From the NCBI GenBank assembly GCA_016191305.1, contig JACPOX010000175.1, forward strand, positions 2,927-9,239: a stretch of 6,313 bases of DNA. Reading direction: 5' to 3'. How positions within the stretch are numbered: the stretch's first letter is position 1; each line of letters begins with the position of its first letter. Source of the DNA: Legionella longbeachae. Its GTDB lineage: Bacteria; Pseudomonadota; Gammaproteobacteria; Legionellales; Legionellaceae. The position numbers were made by a program, and so were the translations under genes. Positions 1-5,245 of this stretch are shown piece after piece. The notes under the pieces were generated by a model. The model saw nothing but the letters and a program-made list of their open reading frames with translations, ran no database searches and was not told the origin of the DNA.

Positions 1-1
1 A

Positions 2-292
2 AATCAATGGCGCGAAGTCAGGATTGAAAGCTCTATGCGAGAAAAAATTAAATATATTGCTTGTTATCGTGTGTCACCTATTTCAGCTATTACTCATTTA
101 GCAAAGGTAAAATGTATTGAACCTTGGGGTGATAATGGAAAATGTGTAATAAATTTTGAGGGTAAAGCTGAAGAAATTAAGGCCATTGAACTAAATAAAA
201 ATGGTAAAGTGAAGGCTCCTCAAAGTCATAGATATGCGCTTAGAGATCGCTTATTGAGTGCAACAACTTTAGATGAAATTTGGTCCTTCTAA
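2..292 (+). CDS. C-terminal part of an unidentified larger protein (5' partial), probable element cargo
   Basis: The frame is open to the left edge and ends at TAA (290-292), giving 96 visible codons. An ATG at 35 could start an 85-aa protein, but the residues before it (NQWREVRIESS) run smoothly into the following text, and the only purine-rich stretch (AGGA at 19-22) is too far from it for a good ribosome site, so I favour a C-terminal fragment. Visible text includes a short beta-rich stretch (KYIACYRVSPISAITHLAKV), then a basic region and a QSHRYALRDRLLSA ending. From memory, similar tails (W..VRI, Y...PISAITH, then PRYTTLEKL-like) occur at the end of larger nuclease- or helicase-type proteins, but I cannot name the family. 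It converges with the minus-strand backbone with a 15-base gap, which suggests a separate cargo transcription unit. It could be a defence-type gene, but nothing visible proves that. Confidence 0.6.
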   Translation, partial: NQWREVRIESSMREKIKYIACYRVSPISAITHLAKVKCIEPWGDNGKCVINFEGKAEEIKAIELNKNGKVKAPQSHRYALRDRLLSATTLDEIWSF

Positions 293-307
293 ATCACTAA
301 ATTATAA

Positions 308-673
308 TTAGCTAAATTGAATTCTTAGTTGATGATCCTCTATTAAACTAATAATCTTTTTGCCTTCATCTGGGATGATATTACCTGCAAGAACCTCATT
401 TAATATAAGAGAGATAACTTCATTATGAGAGCCTACGCCCTGTTGATTGATTATTGTTTGGTCAAGTTCAATCCCTTTCTGTTTGGCTTTTGGCAATAAT
501 CGCTCAATACAAAGCCGGAGAGCAATTGAATCACCGTCTAAAGCTAATTCAACAACTTTATTAATCAGTTGCTCCGCATGGGATTCAAGCAAATTACTGT
601 AGTGCGTTTGTTTATTTACAGCTCCTTTCGGCCGACCAGAAGGATTGCCGCTTGTACCTAGTTGAAATTTCAT
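308..673 (-). CDS. DUF5681-like small protein with N-terminal GRPKG (AT-hook-like) motif
   Basis: A 121-aa protein. Its start at 673 is supported by a strong AGGAGG five bases upstream of the ATG. Residues 3-21 (FQLGTSGNPSGRPKGAVNK) match the glycine/proline/basic signature I associate with DUF5681 proteins, which are common in phages and genomic islands. GRPKG at 13-17 resembles the minor-groove-binding core of an AT-hook. The remainder is predicted helical and acidic, with an ALRLCIERLLPKAK segment around residues 51-64 typical of the family. No catalytic motif is visible. It is the last gene of the minus-strand backbone, 131 bases after the initiator gene and directly downstream of the iteron-like repeat. 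A TATACT at 726-731 may be its -10 element and abuts that repeat. A role in DNA binding during replication or packaging is inference. Family members are also seen near phage terminases, but this one lacks terminase motifs. Confidence 0.75.
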   Translation of the reverse strand: MKFQLGTSGNPSGRPKGAVNKQTHYSNLLESHAEQLINKVVELALDGDSIALRLCIERLLPKAKQKGIELDQTIINQQGVGSHNEVISLILNEVLAGNIIPDEGKKIISLIEDHQLRIQFS

Positions 674-730
674 GAGCGCCTCCTGTTAATTACCTGTATT
701 TTACAGAGCGTAAATTTTATTTATCAGTAT

Positions 731-800
731 ATAAGTTCACTATGTTCACCTTGTTATTAAGCTTAAAAATGAAGTTTCGTGGTGAACATGGTGAACTTAT
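731..800. repeat. Inverted repeat with P4 type I-like iterons, candidate replication origin (ori/crr-like)
   Basis: Two 20-base arms (731-750 and 781-800) are complementary at 19 of 20 positions, separated by 30 AT-rich bases that contain the palindrome TTAAGCTTAA (757-766). Each arm holds two GTTCAC/GTGAAC units. Exact TGTTCACC lies at 743-750 and exact GGTGAACA at 781-788, with near copies at about 734-741 and 790-797. From memory, the type I iterons bound by phage P4 alpha protein in ori1 and crr are GGTGAACA/TGTTCACC. The repeat lies directly after the stop of the helicase-type initiator gene and I found no other copy in the window. It may also act as an operator for the gene ending at 308, or as a transcript hairpin, although no U-tract follows on either strand. 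Confidence 0.6.
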
Positions 801-804
801 TTCC

Positions 805-2340
805 TTAGTTGTTAATTTCTTTTTCCAATTTTGTTATTTTTAAATGATACCCATCATTACGTGACTTATCTTCAAAATAAAATTCAACTCCCGCTAATTT
901 AAATGCTGAAACTAATCTTTTTAATGCATTTGAAAGAGATTTGGGGGACCTCGGCCAACCTATATGATTTGGGCGATGCCAGTATAGTTTATCCATCAAA
1001 TCAAGATATGTTCCCTCGAACTGTTGTTCTTCTTTAAGCAAACTCATTACTGCAACTGCCACAGTAGAATTATCTAACGTATCTATCATATTTCGTTGAT
1101 AGTTGTTCCTATATATATTTTCAAAACTCCTATCTGGTAAATGGAGTACCTTAGCTAACGCCTCCCCCACTATAGCAAAACTTGCCATTCTTGGTTTTTC
1201 GACAAGTTTTATAGTTGGCATAGCCCTTAAAACACTGACTAAAAGATTTAGTAATCCAGTAAAGATATATGGAAGATCATGATTGAATCCACTCTCTAAT
1301 ATATTTTCAGATTTTCTATTTTTAGGAGTTATAACTGGTAGACGAATACTAACTGTCCGATCAAGCAAATCTTGCCTAGTAATAAAATCACAAATACCAT
1401 TCATGATGATAGGCCTTTTTACATCAGCCACACGTTCTGTACTATCGGTATAAAAGCCTCTTGTCGCATAGCCACCTCCTGTAGCTAAACAACACAAATC
1501 ATCTTGATTGTCATCAGTCAAACTGCTGACATTATTGTATGAAACGAGATAGTTATTCTGTGCAGCAGTATAAATATCATCAGATTTTTTAGGGGGGCTT
1601 CGTAAGTTAGAAGTACTTGGATCAATAAGTTCTCTTAATCGCTCTTGAGTTGTACTTTTTCCAGACCCCTCCAAGCCAGTAAGCAGTAAAATAGGGTAAG
1701 GTGTATTAACCATAAATGCATCTAACAGCCATGCAGTTATTAGTAATTCTGCATCTTTTGATACATTAATATGCTTCCATAACAAATCAAAATTACCTTG
1801 CCTATTTACTGGATTTGGTAGTGCGCGCATATTGGTTAATCCAGTGAACTTAATTGGCGATGAATCTAATATCCGCCATCCATCAGTTGAGACTTCAATA
1901 ACTTGCCAATCGGTATTAGCAAGATTGATATATATTTTATTTTCGTAATATCCCACTCTTGAAAATACTTTATGACAAGTTCCTTCATAAATAGCTTTAC
2001 CATTTAGGACTGCGAGAGCATCATTTAGCGCAGGTGCATTGATAGCCTTGCCATGCGTTGACCAAAACTTATAAAATAACCATTCTCGAAATTTTTTACA
2101 TTCCAATGGCCATGTCTCAAAATGCTCGCCGCTTTTAAAGGTGACAAAGGGGTTCTTTTGCTCATCATGGAAAAAGTCCTCATCGTTAACTAATTCAAGC
2201 AACAACTCAGCTTTATTTGGTTGTTTTTCCTGCTTGATATCCTCCGGAGATTGGTTTTCTATGTTAAAATTGTTGTTGTTTTTTGCTTTAGCCGTTGGAG
2301 TTTTTGCGGACTTTCTGGCGGCTTTACTTATTACTTCCAT
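805..2340 (-). CDS. AAA+/SF3-type helicase-like replication initiator of a mobile element (no primase domain)
   Basis: A 511-aa protein of the ATP-binding type usually annotated as a putative DNA primase/helicase in P4-like islands. Residues 1-60 are low-complexity and polar (NNNN, K-rich). Residues 75-200 form an alpha/beta domain typical of the family. Walker A is TGLEGSGKST at 221-230. The Walker B-like strand is NYLVSYNNVSSL (263-274), followed by the family signature LATGGGYATRGFYTDSTE (285-302). A sensor-type Asn sits in IIMNGI (311-316), and a likely arginine finger in DLLDRTVSIRL (about R328). The C-terminal 50 residues (from RSPKSLSNALKRL) look like a winged helix that would bind DNA. 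Unlike phage P4 alpha, there is no N-terminal primase domain, so host primase would be needed. The position where I expect the Walker B acid is Asn269. The start ATG overlaps the alpA stop as TAATG, and GGAGG lies at 2352-2356 on the template side, so translation is probably coupled. It likely unwinds DNA at the adjacent iteron-like repeat. Confidence 0.8.
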   Translation of the reverse strand: MEVISKAARKSAKTPTAKAKNNNNFNIENQSPEDIKQEKQPNKAELLLELVNDEDFFHDEQKNPFVTFKSGEHFETWPLECKKFREWLFYKFWSTHGKAINAPALNDALAVLNGKAIYEGTCHKVFSRVGYYENKIYINLANTDWQVIEVSTDGWRILDSSPIKFTGLTNMRALPNPVNRQGNFDLLWKHINVSKDAELLITAWLLDAFMVNTPYPILLLTGLEGSGKSTTQERLRELIDPSTSNLRSPPKKSDDIYTAAQNNYLVSYNNVSSLTDDNQDDLCCLATGGGYATRGFYTDSTERVADVKRPIIMNGICDFITRQDLLDRTVSIRLPVITPKNRKSENILESGFNHDLPYIFTGLLNLLVSVLRAMPTIKLVEKPRMASFAIVGEALAKVLHLPDRSFENIYRNNYQRNMIDTLDNSTVAVAVMSLLKEEQQFEGTYLDLMDKLYWHRPNHIGWPRSPKSLSNALKRLVSAFKLAGVEFYFEDKSRNDGYHLKITKLEKEINN

Positions 2341-2570
2341 TACTTGTTCCCTCCTTGAATGCGACTTTCTTTGATCCTTTCTTCAATCCACTGATCAATT
2401 TCGCTTTCTAACCATCCTACAGAGCGTTTACCCAGTTTGATGCTGGTAGGGAAAGTATTATTTGCCATCATCCAATATATCGATGAGCAAGGCTTACCAG
2501 TTTTAAGCTGAACATCGGGAAGTCTTAAAACCCTAGGGGATTTTGTTTGTTGTTTTTTTTGTTGGTCCAT
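2340..2570 (-). CDS. alpA: AlpA-family MerR-like excision/transcription regulator
   Basis: A 76-aa protein with the AlpA fold (Phage_AlpA family, MerR-like winged helix). RVLRLPDVQLKTGKPCSSIYWMMANNTFPTSIKLGKRSVGWLESEIDQW spans residues 13-61, covering the recognition helix (about 22-37) and the wing KLGKRSVGW (45-53). Proteins of this type in P4-like elements and CP4-57 activate or control integrase expression and excision. The substitution of the usual SRST-like turn by PCSS is mild. The N-terminus is short, polar and Q/K-rich. The ATG at 2570 follows GGAG with six bases of spacing, and the stop overlaps the initiator start by one base, so the two are almost certainly one operon. The 189-base region upstream holds repeated TGATCA boxes that could be its operators. 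The gene symbol is used in the family sense only. Confidence 0.85.
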   Translation of the reverse strand: MDQQKKQQTKSPRVLRLPDVQLKTGKPCSSIYWMMANNTFPTSIKLGKRSVGWLESEIDQWIEERIKESRIQGGNK

Positions 2571-2681
2571 TTACGTCTCCTTAATTCTGTTTAGTTTTTC
2601 ATGGAACAACACCATTTAAAAACAACTAAATTTGTTTGTAACGACGCAAAGGGTATACATACTTCTTTTAAAATTGAGTGT

Positions 2682-2762
2682 TGATCAATCATTAATTCAT
2701 TGAAAAATAATAATTTATTGGGTGCTGATCAATGCCTTATTATTTTTCAATATAATTGATCA
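2682..2762. repeat. AT-rich inverted repeats with three TGATCA boxes upstream of alpA
   Basis: A perfect 15-base inverted repeat (ATTGAAAAATAATAA at 2699-2713, complement at 2737-2751) has a 23-base spacer. TGATCAAT occurs directly at 2682-2689 and 2726-2733, and inverted at 2755-2762, so TGATCA palindromes lie at 2682-2687, 2726-2731 and 2757-2762. The two direct copies extend as GTGTTGATCAAT and GTGCTGATCAAT, 44 bases apart. The last box overlaps the stop of the upstream gene (TGA, 2762-2760). A weak promoter-like pair for alpA, TTGATC (2732-2727), 17 bases, TATTTT (2709-2704), falls inside the repeats. Likely uses are repressor/AlpA operator sites or a weak terminator for the integrase operon. 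The AT-rich stem and the lack of a clean U-tract make the terminator reading less convincing. Confidence 0.55.
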
Positions 2763-3323
2763 CTTATCTATTTTCTTTTTCCCACCTGATTTGAGTCCAT
2801 TAGGACGAACAATAGCATCAATAGCGATTGCCATCCTTTTTGAAATTTTCAGCGCTTTAAACTCTACCAATATCCATGCAATTATTTCGGCTCCTTTGGG
2901 TGGAGCGTAAGGATCATAATTTAGCCAAAATTTTTGAATGACTTTATTTTGAATTTCTAGCAACTTGGTAGAGTATCTGTGGACATTATTTGAATTCGAA
3001 GAAAGACCTAATAGTTGATTTGCTCGCTCTTCTTCAACCCAAACAGAGTTCAAATTAAATTTTTCTTTTAATATTATGTCCTCTGGATCAAGATTGTGCC
3101 CGCTATGAAAATCCAAGAATATTGGTTCTGGATGTCTTCTTCCTATTCTTTCAGCACATCCAGATTGAATTACAAAGGGTGTTCCATTTCTATGCATCAC
3201 ATAAAATAGTAAATTGTCTTTAACTGTATGCTTAACTAATTGCTTTTGCTCATCCTCGCCATACTCCATTATCTGCGTTAGCTTATTTTTATCAATATTT
3301 ACAAGTTCCATTGGTAAAATCAT
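2760..3323 (-). CDS. Hypothetical protein translationally linked to the integrase
   Basis: A 187-aa protein that I do not recognise. The start at 3323 fits: the int stop lies six bases upstream, and AGGA (template 3333-3336) overlaps the end of int with nine bases of spacing, implying co-translation with the integrase. A second ATG four codons in (3311) has no better ribosome site. No signal peptide or membrane segment is visible. Residues 35-75 look like a mixed beta domain with conserved-looking CAERIGRRHPEPIFLDFHSGH, and residues 90-110 are charged helix. The C-terminus from about 131 (FWLNYDPYAPPKGAEIIAWILVEF...ISKRMAIAIDAIVRP...GGKKKIDK) resembles a short helical module (PP..xxII.WL...E.ISKRMA.AI..I.RP) that I have seen at the ends of island-encoded hypothetical proteins, and it ends in a basic tail. 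Its location suggests a role in control of integration or excision, for example as a directionality or DNA-binding factor. That is inference only. Confidence 0.75.
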   Translation of the reverse strand: MILPMELVNIDKNKLTQIMEYGEDEQKQLVKHTVKDNLLFYVMHRNGTPFVIQSGCAERIGRRHPEPIFLDFHSGHNLDPEDIILKEKFNLNSVWVEEERANQLLGLSSNSNNVHRYSTKLLEIQNKVIQKFWLNYDPYAPPKGAEIIAWILVEFKALKISKRMAIAIDAIVRPNGLKSGGKKKIDK

Positions 3324-3329
3324 TTTTGA

Positions 3330-4544
3330 TTATCCTGTTTTAAATTGAATAATTTCTCCAGTACCTAGTGCTAATTTCTCTAAATAATCACCCCAATGCT
3401 GCATCATCTGACGCCTCTCTGGTAAATATTCAGCATAGTTATAAGCGGCACGAACGTTATCTCTTTCTGCATGGGCTAGTTGGCGCTCAATTGCATCACG
3501 ATTCCAGCCCTGTTCATTGAGGAGGGTTGATGCCATGCTTCGAAATCCATGACCAGTCATTTCATCAGAGGTGTAACCTAAACGGCGTAATGCACCTAAT
3601 ACTGTATTTTCTGACATAGGGCGCTTTGAAGAACGAATGCTAGGAAAAAGATATTTTCCCTCACCCGTGTACGGCTGCAACTCTTGTAAAATACGAATCG
3701 CCTGAGTACATAAAGGCACAATATGAGTTTGACGCATTTTCATTTTTTCAGGCGGAATACGCCACTCAGCCTTATCTAAATCAAACTCACTCCATTCTGC
3801 TTGACGTAGTTCACCAGGCCGGACAAAAAATAATGGGGCTAACTGTAAAGCGTATTTAGTAACAAAAAAGCCTTCATAAGCATTGATTGCACGCAACAAT
3901 TTGCCAATTTGATTGGGATCAGTAATGCTTGCATGATGATTTTTCTTTGTTGGAGCTAATGCTCCTTTTAAATCAGCAGAAATATCGCGTTCAGCACGTC
4001 CTGTTACAATTGCATACCTAAATACTTGACCACAAACTTGTAAAATACGATGTGCCGTTTCCACAGCACCTCTTGATTCAACACGTCGCAATACGGAAAG
4101 TAAATCGGGTGCTGTGATTTCTTTTATTGGCCGTTTACCAAGCCAAGGAAAAACATTTTGCTCTAATCGAATTAAAATTCTTTTCCCATGGTCTAAAGTC
4201 CATTTTGGGGTAAATTTTACATGCCATTCTCGTGCAATTGCCTCAAGGCTATTTTGCGCAGCCTCTTTACTTGCTCGTTTGATAGATTGCTTTAAAGCTC
4301 CTGGATCAACCCCATTAGCTAGATGTTTTCGAGCCTCTTCTCTTTTATCTCTGGCTTTCGCTAAGCTTACTTCCGGAAATGCCCCTAAAGATAATTTCTT
4401 TTCAATGCCATTAAAGCGATATTTAAGCTTCCATAATTTCGAACCATTTGGGTTAACTAAAAGAAATAGGCCTCGATCATCACCTAATTTATAGGGTTTC
4501 GCCCTTGGTTTTGCATCCTTAATGTTTTTTACTACTAACGCCAT
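3330..4544 (-). CDS. int: P4-type site-specific tyrosine integrase
   Basis: A 404-aa enzyme of the usual length for P4-family integrases. It catalyses recombination between the element and the ssrA 3' end through a covalent 3'-phosphotyrosine intermediate. The N-terminal DUF4102-type arm-binding domain (residues 1-85) includes AKPRAKPYKLGDDRGLFLLV and KLWKLKYRFNGIEKKLSLGAFPEVSLAKAR. A core-binding SAM-like domain lies at about 100-185. The catalytic domain (about 205-390) contains R242 (FVRPGELR), a beta-hairpin lysine near 267-269 (KMKMRQTHIVPL), H332 and R335 (HGFR), H358 (LAHAERDN) and nucleophile Y368 (RAAYNYAEYLPERRQMMQ). All expected catalytic residues are present, so it is probably active. 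The ATG at 4544 is preferred because it follows GTGAGG with five bases of spacing and gives the standard N-terminus. An in-frame TTG at 4571 has no ribosome site and lies upstream of the likely promoter. The gene begins 164 bases from the ssrA 3' end, the usual position next to the attachment site. Confidence 0.95.
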   Translation of the reverse strand: MALVVKNIKDAKPRAKPYKLGDDRGLFLLVNPNGSKLWKLKYRFNGIEKKLSLGAFPEVSLAKARDKREEARKHLANGVDPGALKQSIKRASKEAAQNSLEAIAREWHVKFTPKWTLDHGKRILIRLEQNVFPWLGKRPIKEITAPDLLSVLRRVESRGAVETAHRILQVCGQVFRYAIVTGRAERDISADLKGALAPTKKNHHASITDPNQIGKLLRAINAYEGFFVTKYALQLAPLFFVRPGELRQAEWSEFDLDKAEWRIPPEKMKMRQTHIVPLCTQAIRILQELQPYTGEGKYLFPSIRSSKRPMSENTVLGALRRLGYTSDEMTGHGFRSMASTLLNEQGWNRDAIERQLAHAERDNVRAAYNYAEYLPERRQMMQHWGDYLEKLALGTGEIIQFKTG

Positions 4545-4592
4545 GGGGGCCTCACATTTATTATAGGGCAAGAAGGCCCTTAATTGGCCCCC
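4545..4592 (-). promoter_or_regulatory. Probable int promoter flanked by inverted GGGGGCC repeats
   Basis: A perfect TATAAT reads on the minus strand at 4565-4560, 15 bases before the int ATG, so the leader would be very short (about 9 bases, containing GTGAGG). No good -35 box is present at 16-18 bases, suggesting a need for activation. Two 7-base inverted arms, 4545-4551 and 4586-4592, flank the -10, and a smaller hairpin (AGGGC/GCCCT, 4565-4569 and 4576-4580) sits between them. ATGGGGGC recurs directly at 4543-4550 and 4608-4615. The arms could be operators or integrase arm-type sites, or could mask the ribosome site in a longer transcript. Confidence 0.5.
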
Positions 4593-4648
4593 TGTTAGAG
4601 CTGGAATATGGGGGCTTTCTTTAGAATTTATTGGAAGAGAGAGTAAAT

Positions 4649-4672
4649 AAAAAAAGCCTTATAATCAAGGCC
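4649..4672 (-). terminator. Intrinsic terminator downstream of ssrA
   Basis: On the minus strand, stem GCCTT/AAGGC (4667-4671 and 4656-4660) with the six-base loop GATTAT is followed by seven T residues (4655-4649). It lies about 35 bases past the ssrA 3' end, so it would end the ssrA precursor transcript and shield the int promoter from read-through. If the recombination core is inside ssrA, this terminator belongs to the element and replaced the original one. Confidence 0.8.
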
Positions 4673-4707
4673 TATTGGATGTTTTTGGAAGATTTTAGAA
4701 GTTTATA

Positions 4708-4735
4708 TGGTGGAGGCGGCGGGAATCGAACCCGC
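4708..4735 (-). other. Putative attachment site (element-chromosome junction) in the ssrA 3' end
   Basis: The T-arm (stem 4719-4723/4731-4735, loop 4724-4730), acceptor 3' strand and encoded CCA of ssrA lie immediately next to the int leader, with int transcribed away from ssrA. P4-family integrases commonly recombine in the 3' ends of tRNA genes or ssrA, keeping the RNA intact. The exact core cannot be set, because no second copy of this sequence lies in the window; the other end must be beyond position 1. Confidence 0.6.
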
Positions 4736-4970
4736 GTCCGCAGATCCTCTGCCTTCAGCTCTACATGCGTAGCCTTGTCTTTTGATTTAACTGTGAACTC
4801 TCCGACGGGCAGGATGGTACACAGCGATTCCCTAAGTTTCGCATCTTAACCCGGGAGAGATTAGGACACTAGCTTATCTTCTATGACCGTTGATTCGATA
4901 CCGATAAGCAAGCTCGGTCAACGGGGTACTGGGTTTTTGGCCAGTACACGGTGTGGTTAACTAAAAATGA

Positions 4971-5027
4971 TTAAGCTGCAATAGCTTCATCAAGGTTAGC
5001 TTCACCAACGAAGTTTTCATCGTTTGC
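4971..5027 (-). other. tmRNA proteolysis tag reading frame (18 residues)
   Basis: The resume codon GCA at 5027-5025 opens a frame encoding ANDENFVGEANLDEAIAA and then TAA. The ANDEN start and hydrophobic AA end are standard for ClpXP/ClpAP recognition. It is longer than the E. coli tag (ANDENYALAA after the non-encoded alanine). TGAAGCTA occurs twice in the frame, 15 bases apart, so the extra EANLD may derive from a small tandem duplication. Confidence 0.93.
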
Positions 5028-5134
5028 ATTTATATTTATTTGAGTCTGATTTACGAGAGTTCTCATTCTCGGCATGCACCTCTGGTTTTGCAACCCACGT
5101 CGAAGCCAGGTCGCCCCCAATACTGTACACTTTA

Positions 5135-5143
5135 ATTATAACA
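5135..5143 (-). promoter_or_regulatory. Extended -10 promoter of ssrA
   Basis: The minus strand reads TGTTATAAT (5143-5135), an extended -10 (TGnTATAAT). No convincing -35 is found at 16-18 bases, as often tolerated with an extended -10. Initiation would fall near 5128, about 10 bases before the mature 5' end at 5118, consistent with RNase P trimming of a short leader. Confidence 0.7.
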
Positions 5144-5200
5144 TAAAATGATAGGCAATGAGCAGCATCCTTGCGAAAATTTACTGATTTATTTGAGCGC

Positions 5201-5238
5201 TTATAACCTGGGTTATGCCAACATCACCCAGGTTATAA
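5201..5238 (-). terminator. Strong hairpin after prlC, probable terminator
   Basis: Perfect 13-base arms TTATAACCTGGGT (5201-5213) and ACCCAGGTTATAA (5226-5238) flank a 12-base loop, starting eight bases after the prlC stop. It would separate prlC transcription from the ssrA promoter downstream. There is no U-run after the stem on either strand, so it may be an imperfect terminator, an mRNA 3'-end stabiliser, or a protein-binding palindrome. Confidence 0.5.
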
Positions 5239-5245
5239 CTAAACG

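Larger units (their letters stand above)
4708..5118 (-). ncRNA. ssrA: tmRNA (transfer-messenger RNA), one-piece
   Basis: A complete 411-base tmRNA that rescues stalled ribosomes with SmpB and tags the nascent peptide for proteolysis. The 5' end GGGGGCGACCTGG (5118 downward) pairs over seven bases with the 3' strand CGCCTCC, including a G3-U pair that is the alanine identity signal for AlaRS. Then come A and the encoded CCA (4710-4708). The T-arm GCGGG-TTCGATT-CCCGC is intact. The 5' domain contains the conserved TGGCTTCGACGTGGG-type stretch. The mRNA-like part starts at GCA (5027) and ends at TAA (4973-4971), followed by GC-rich segments consistent with the usual pseudoknots (for example the GTACTGG/CCAGTAC pair near 4926-4947). 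Nothing is disrupted, so insertion of the element preserved function. Confidence 0.97.

Noticed and set aside
308..673. Calling the DUF5681-like protein a small terminase subunit
   Set aside because: Only the N-terminal GRPKG signature is visible, and no large terminase or other packaging gene lies in the window.
1..800. Distal attachment site (second copy of the ssrA 3' end)
   Set aside because: No copy of the T-arm/acceptor sequence was found by eye outside ssrA, so the far junction must be outside the window.
731..800. Inverted repeat as a simple bidirectional terminator
   Set aside because: The 30-base spacer is long, no U-tract follows on either strand, and the repeated GTTCAC units point to protein binding.
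2141..2374. Plus-strand 77-codon hydrophobic open frame
   Set aside because: It is the complement of the polar, low-complexity N-terminus of the helicase gene and the end of alpA.
2722..2910. Plus-strand 62-codon open frame
   Set aside because: It overlaps the inverted repeat and the 3' end of the 187-aa gene on the opposite strand; no ribosome site is visible.
4114..4494. Plus-strand 126-codon open frame
   Set aside because: It is antisense within the integrase gene, which has strong family evidence.
4545..4571. TTG at 4571 as the int start, adding nine residues
   Set aside because: There is no ribosome site, it lies upstream of the perfect TATAAT, and the family N-terminus begins at the ATG at 4544, which has GTGAGG in front.
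4631..4849. Plus-strand 72-codon open frame
   Set aside because: It runs antisense through the ssrA terminator and tmRNA 3' half and has no protein-like features.
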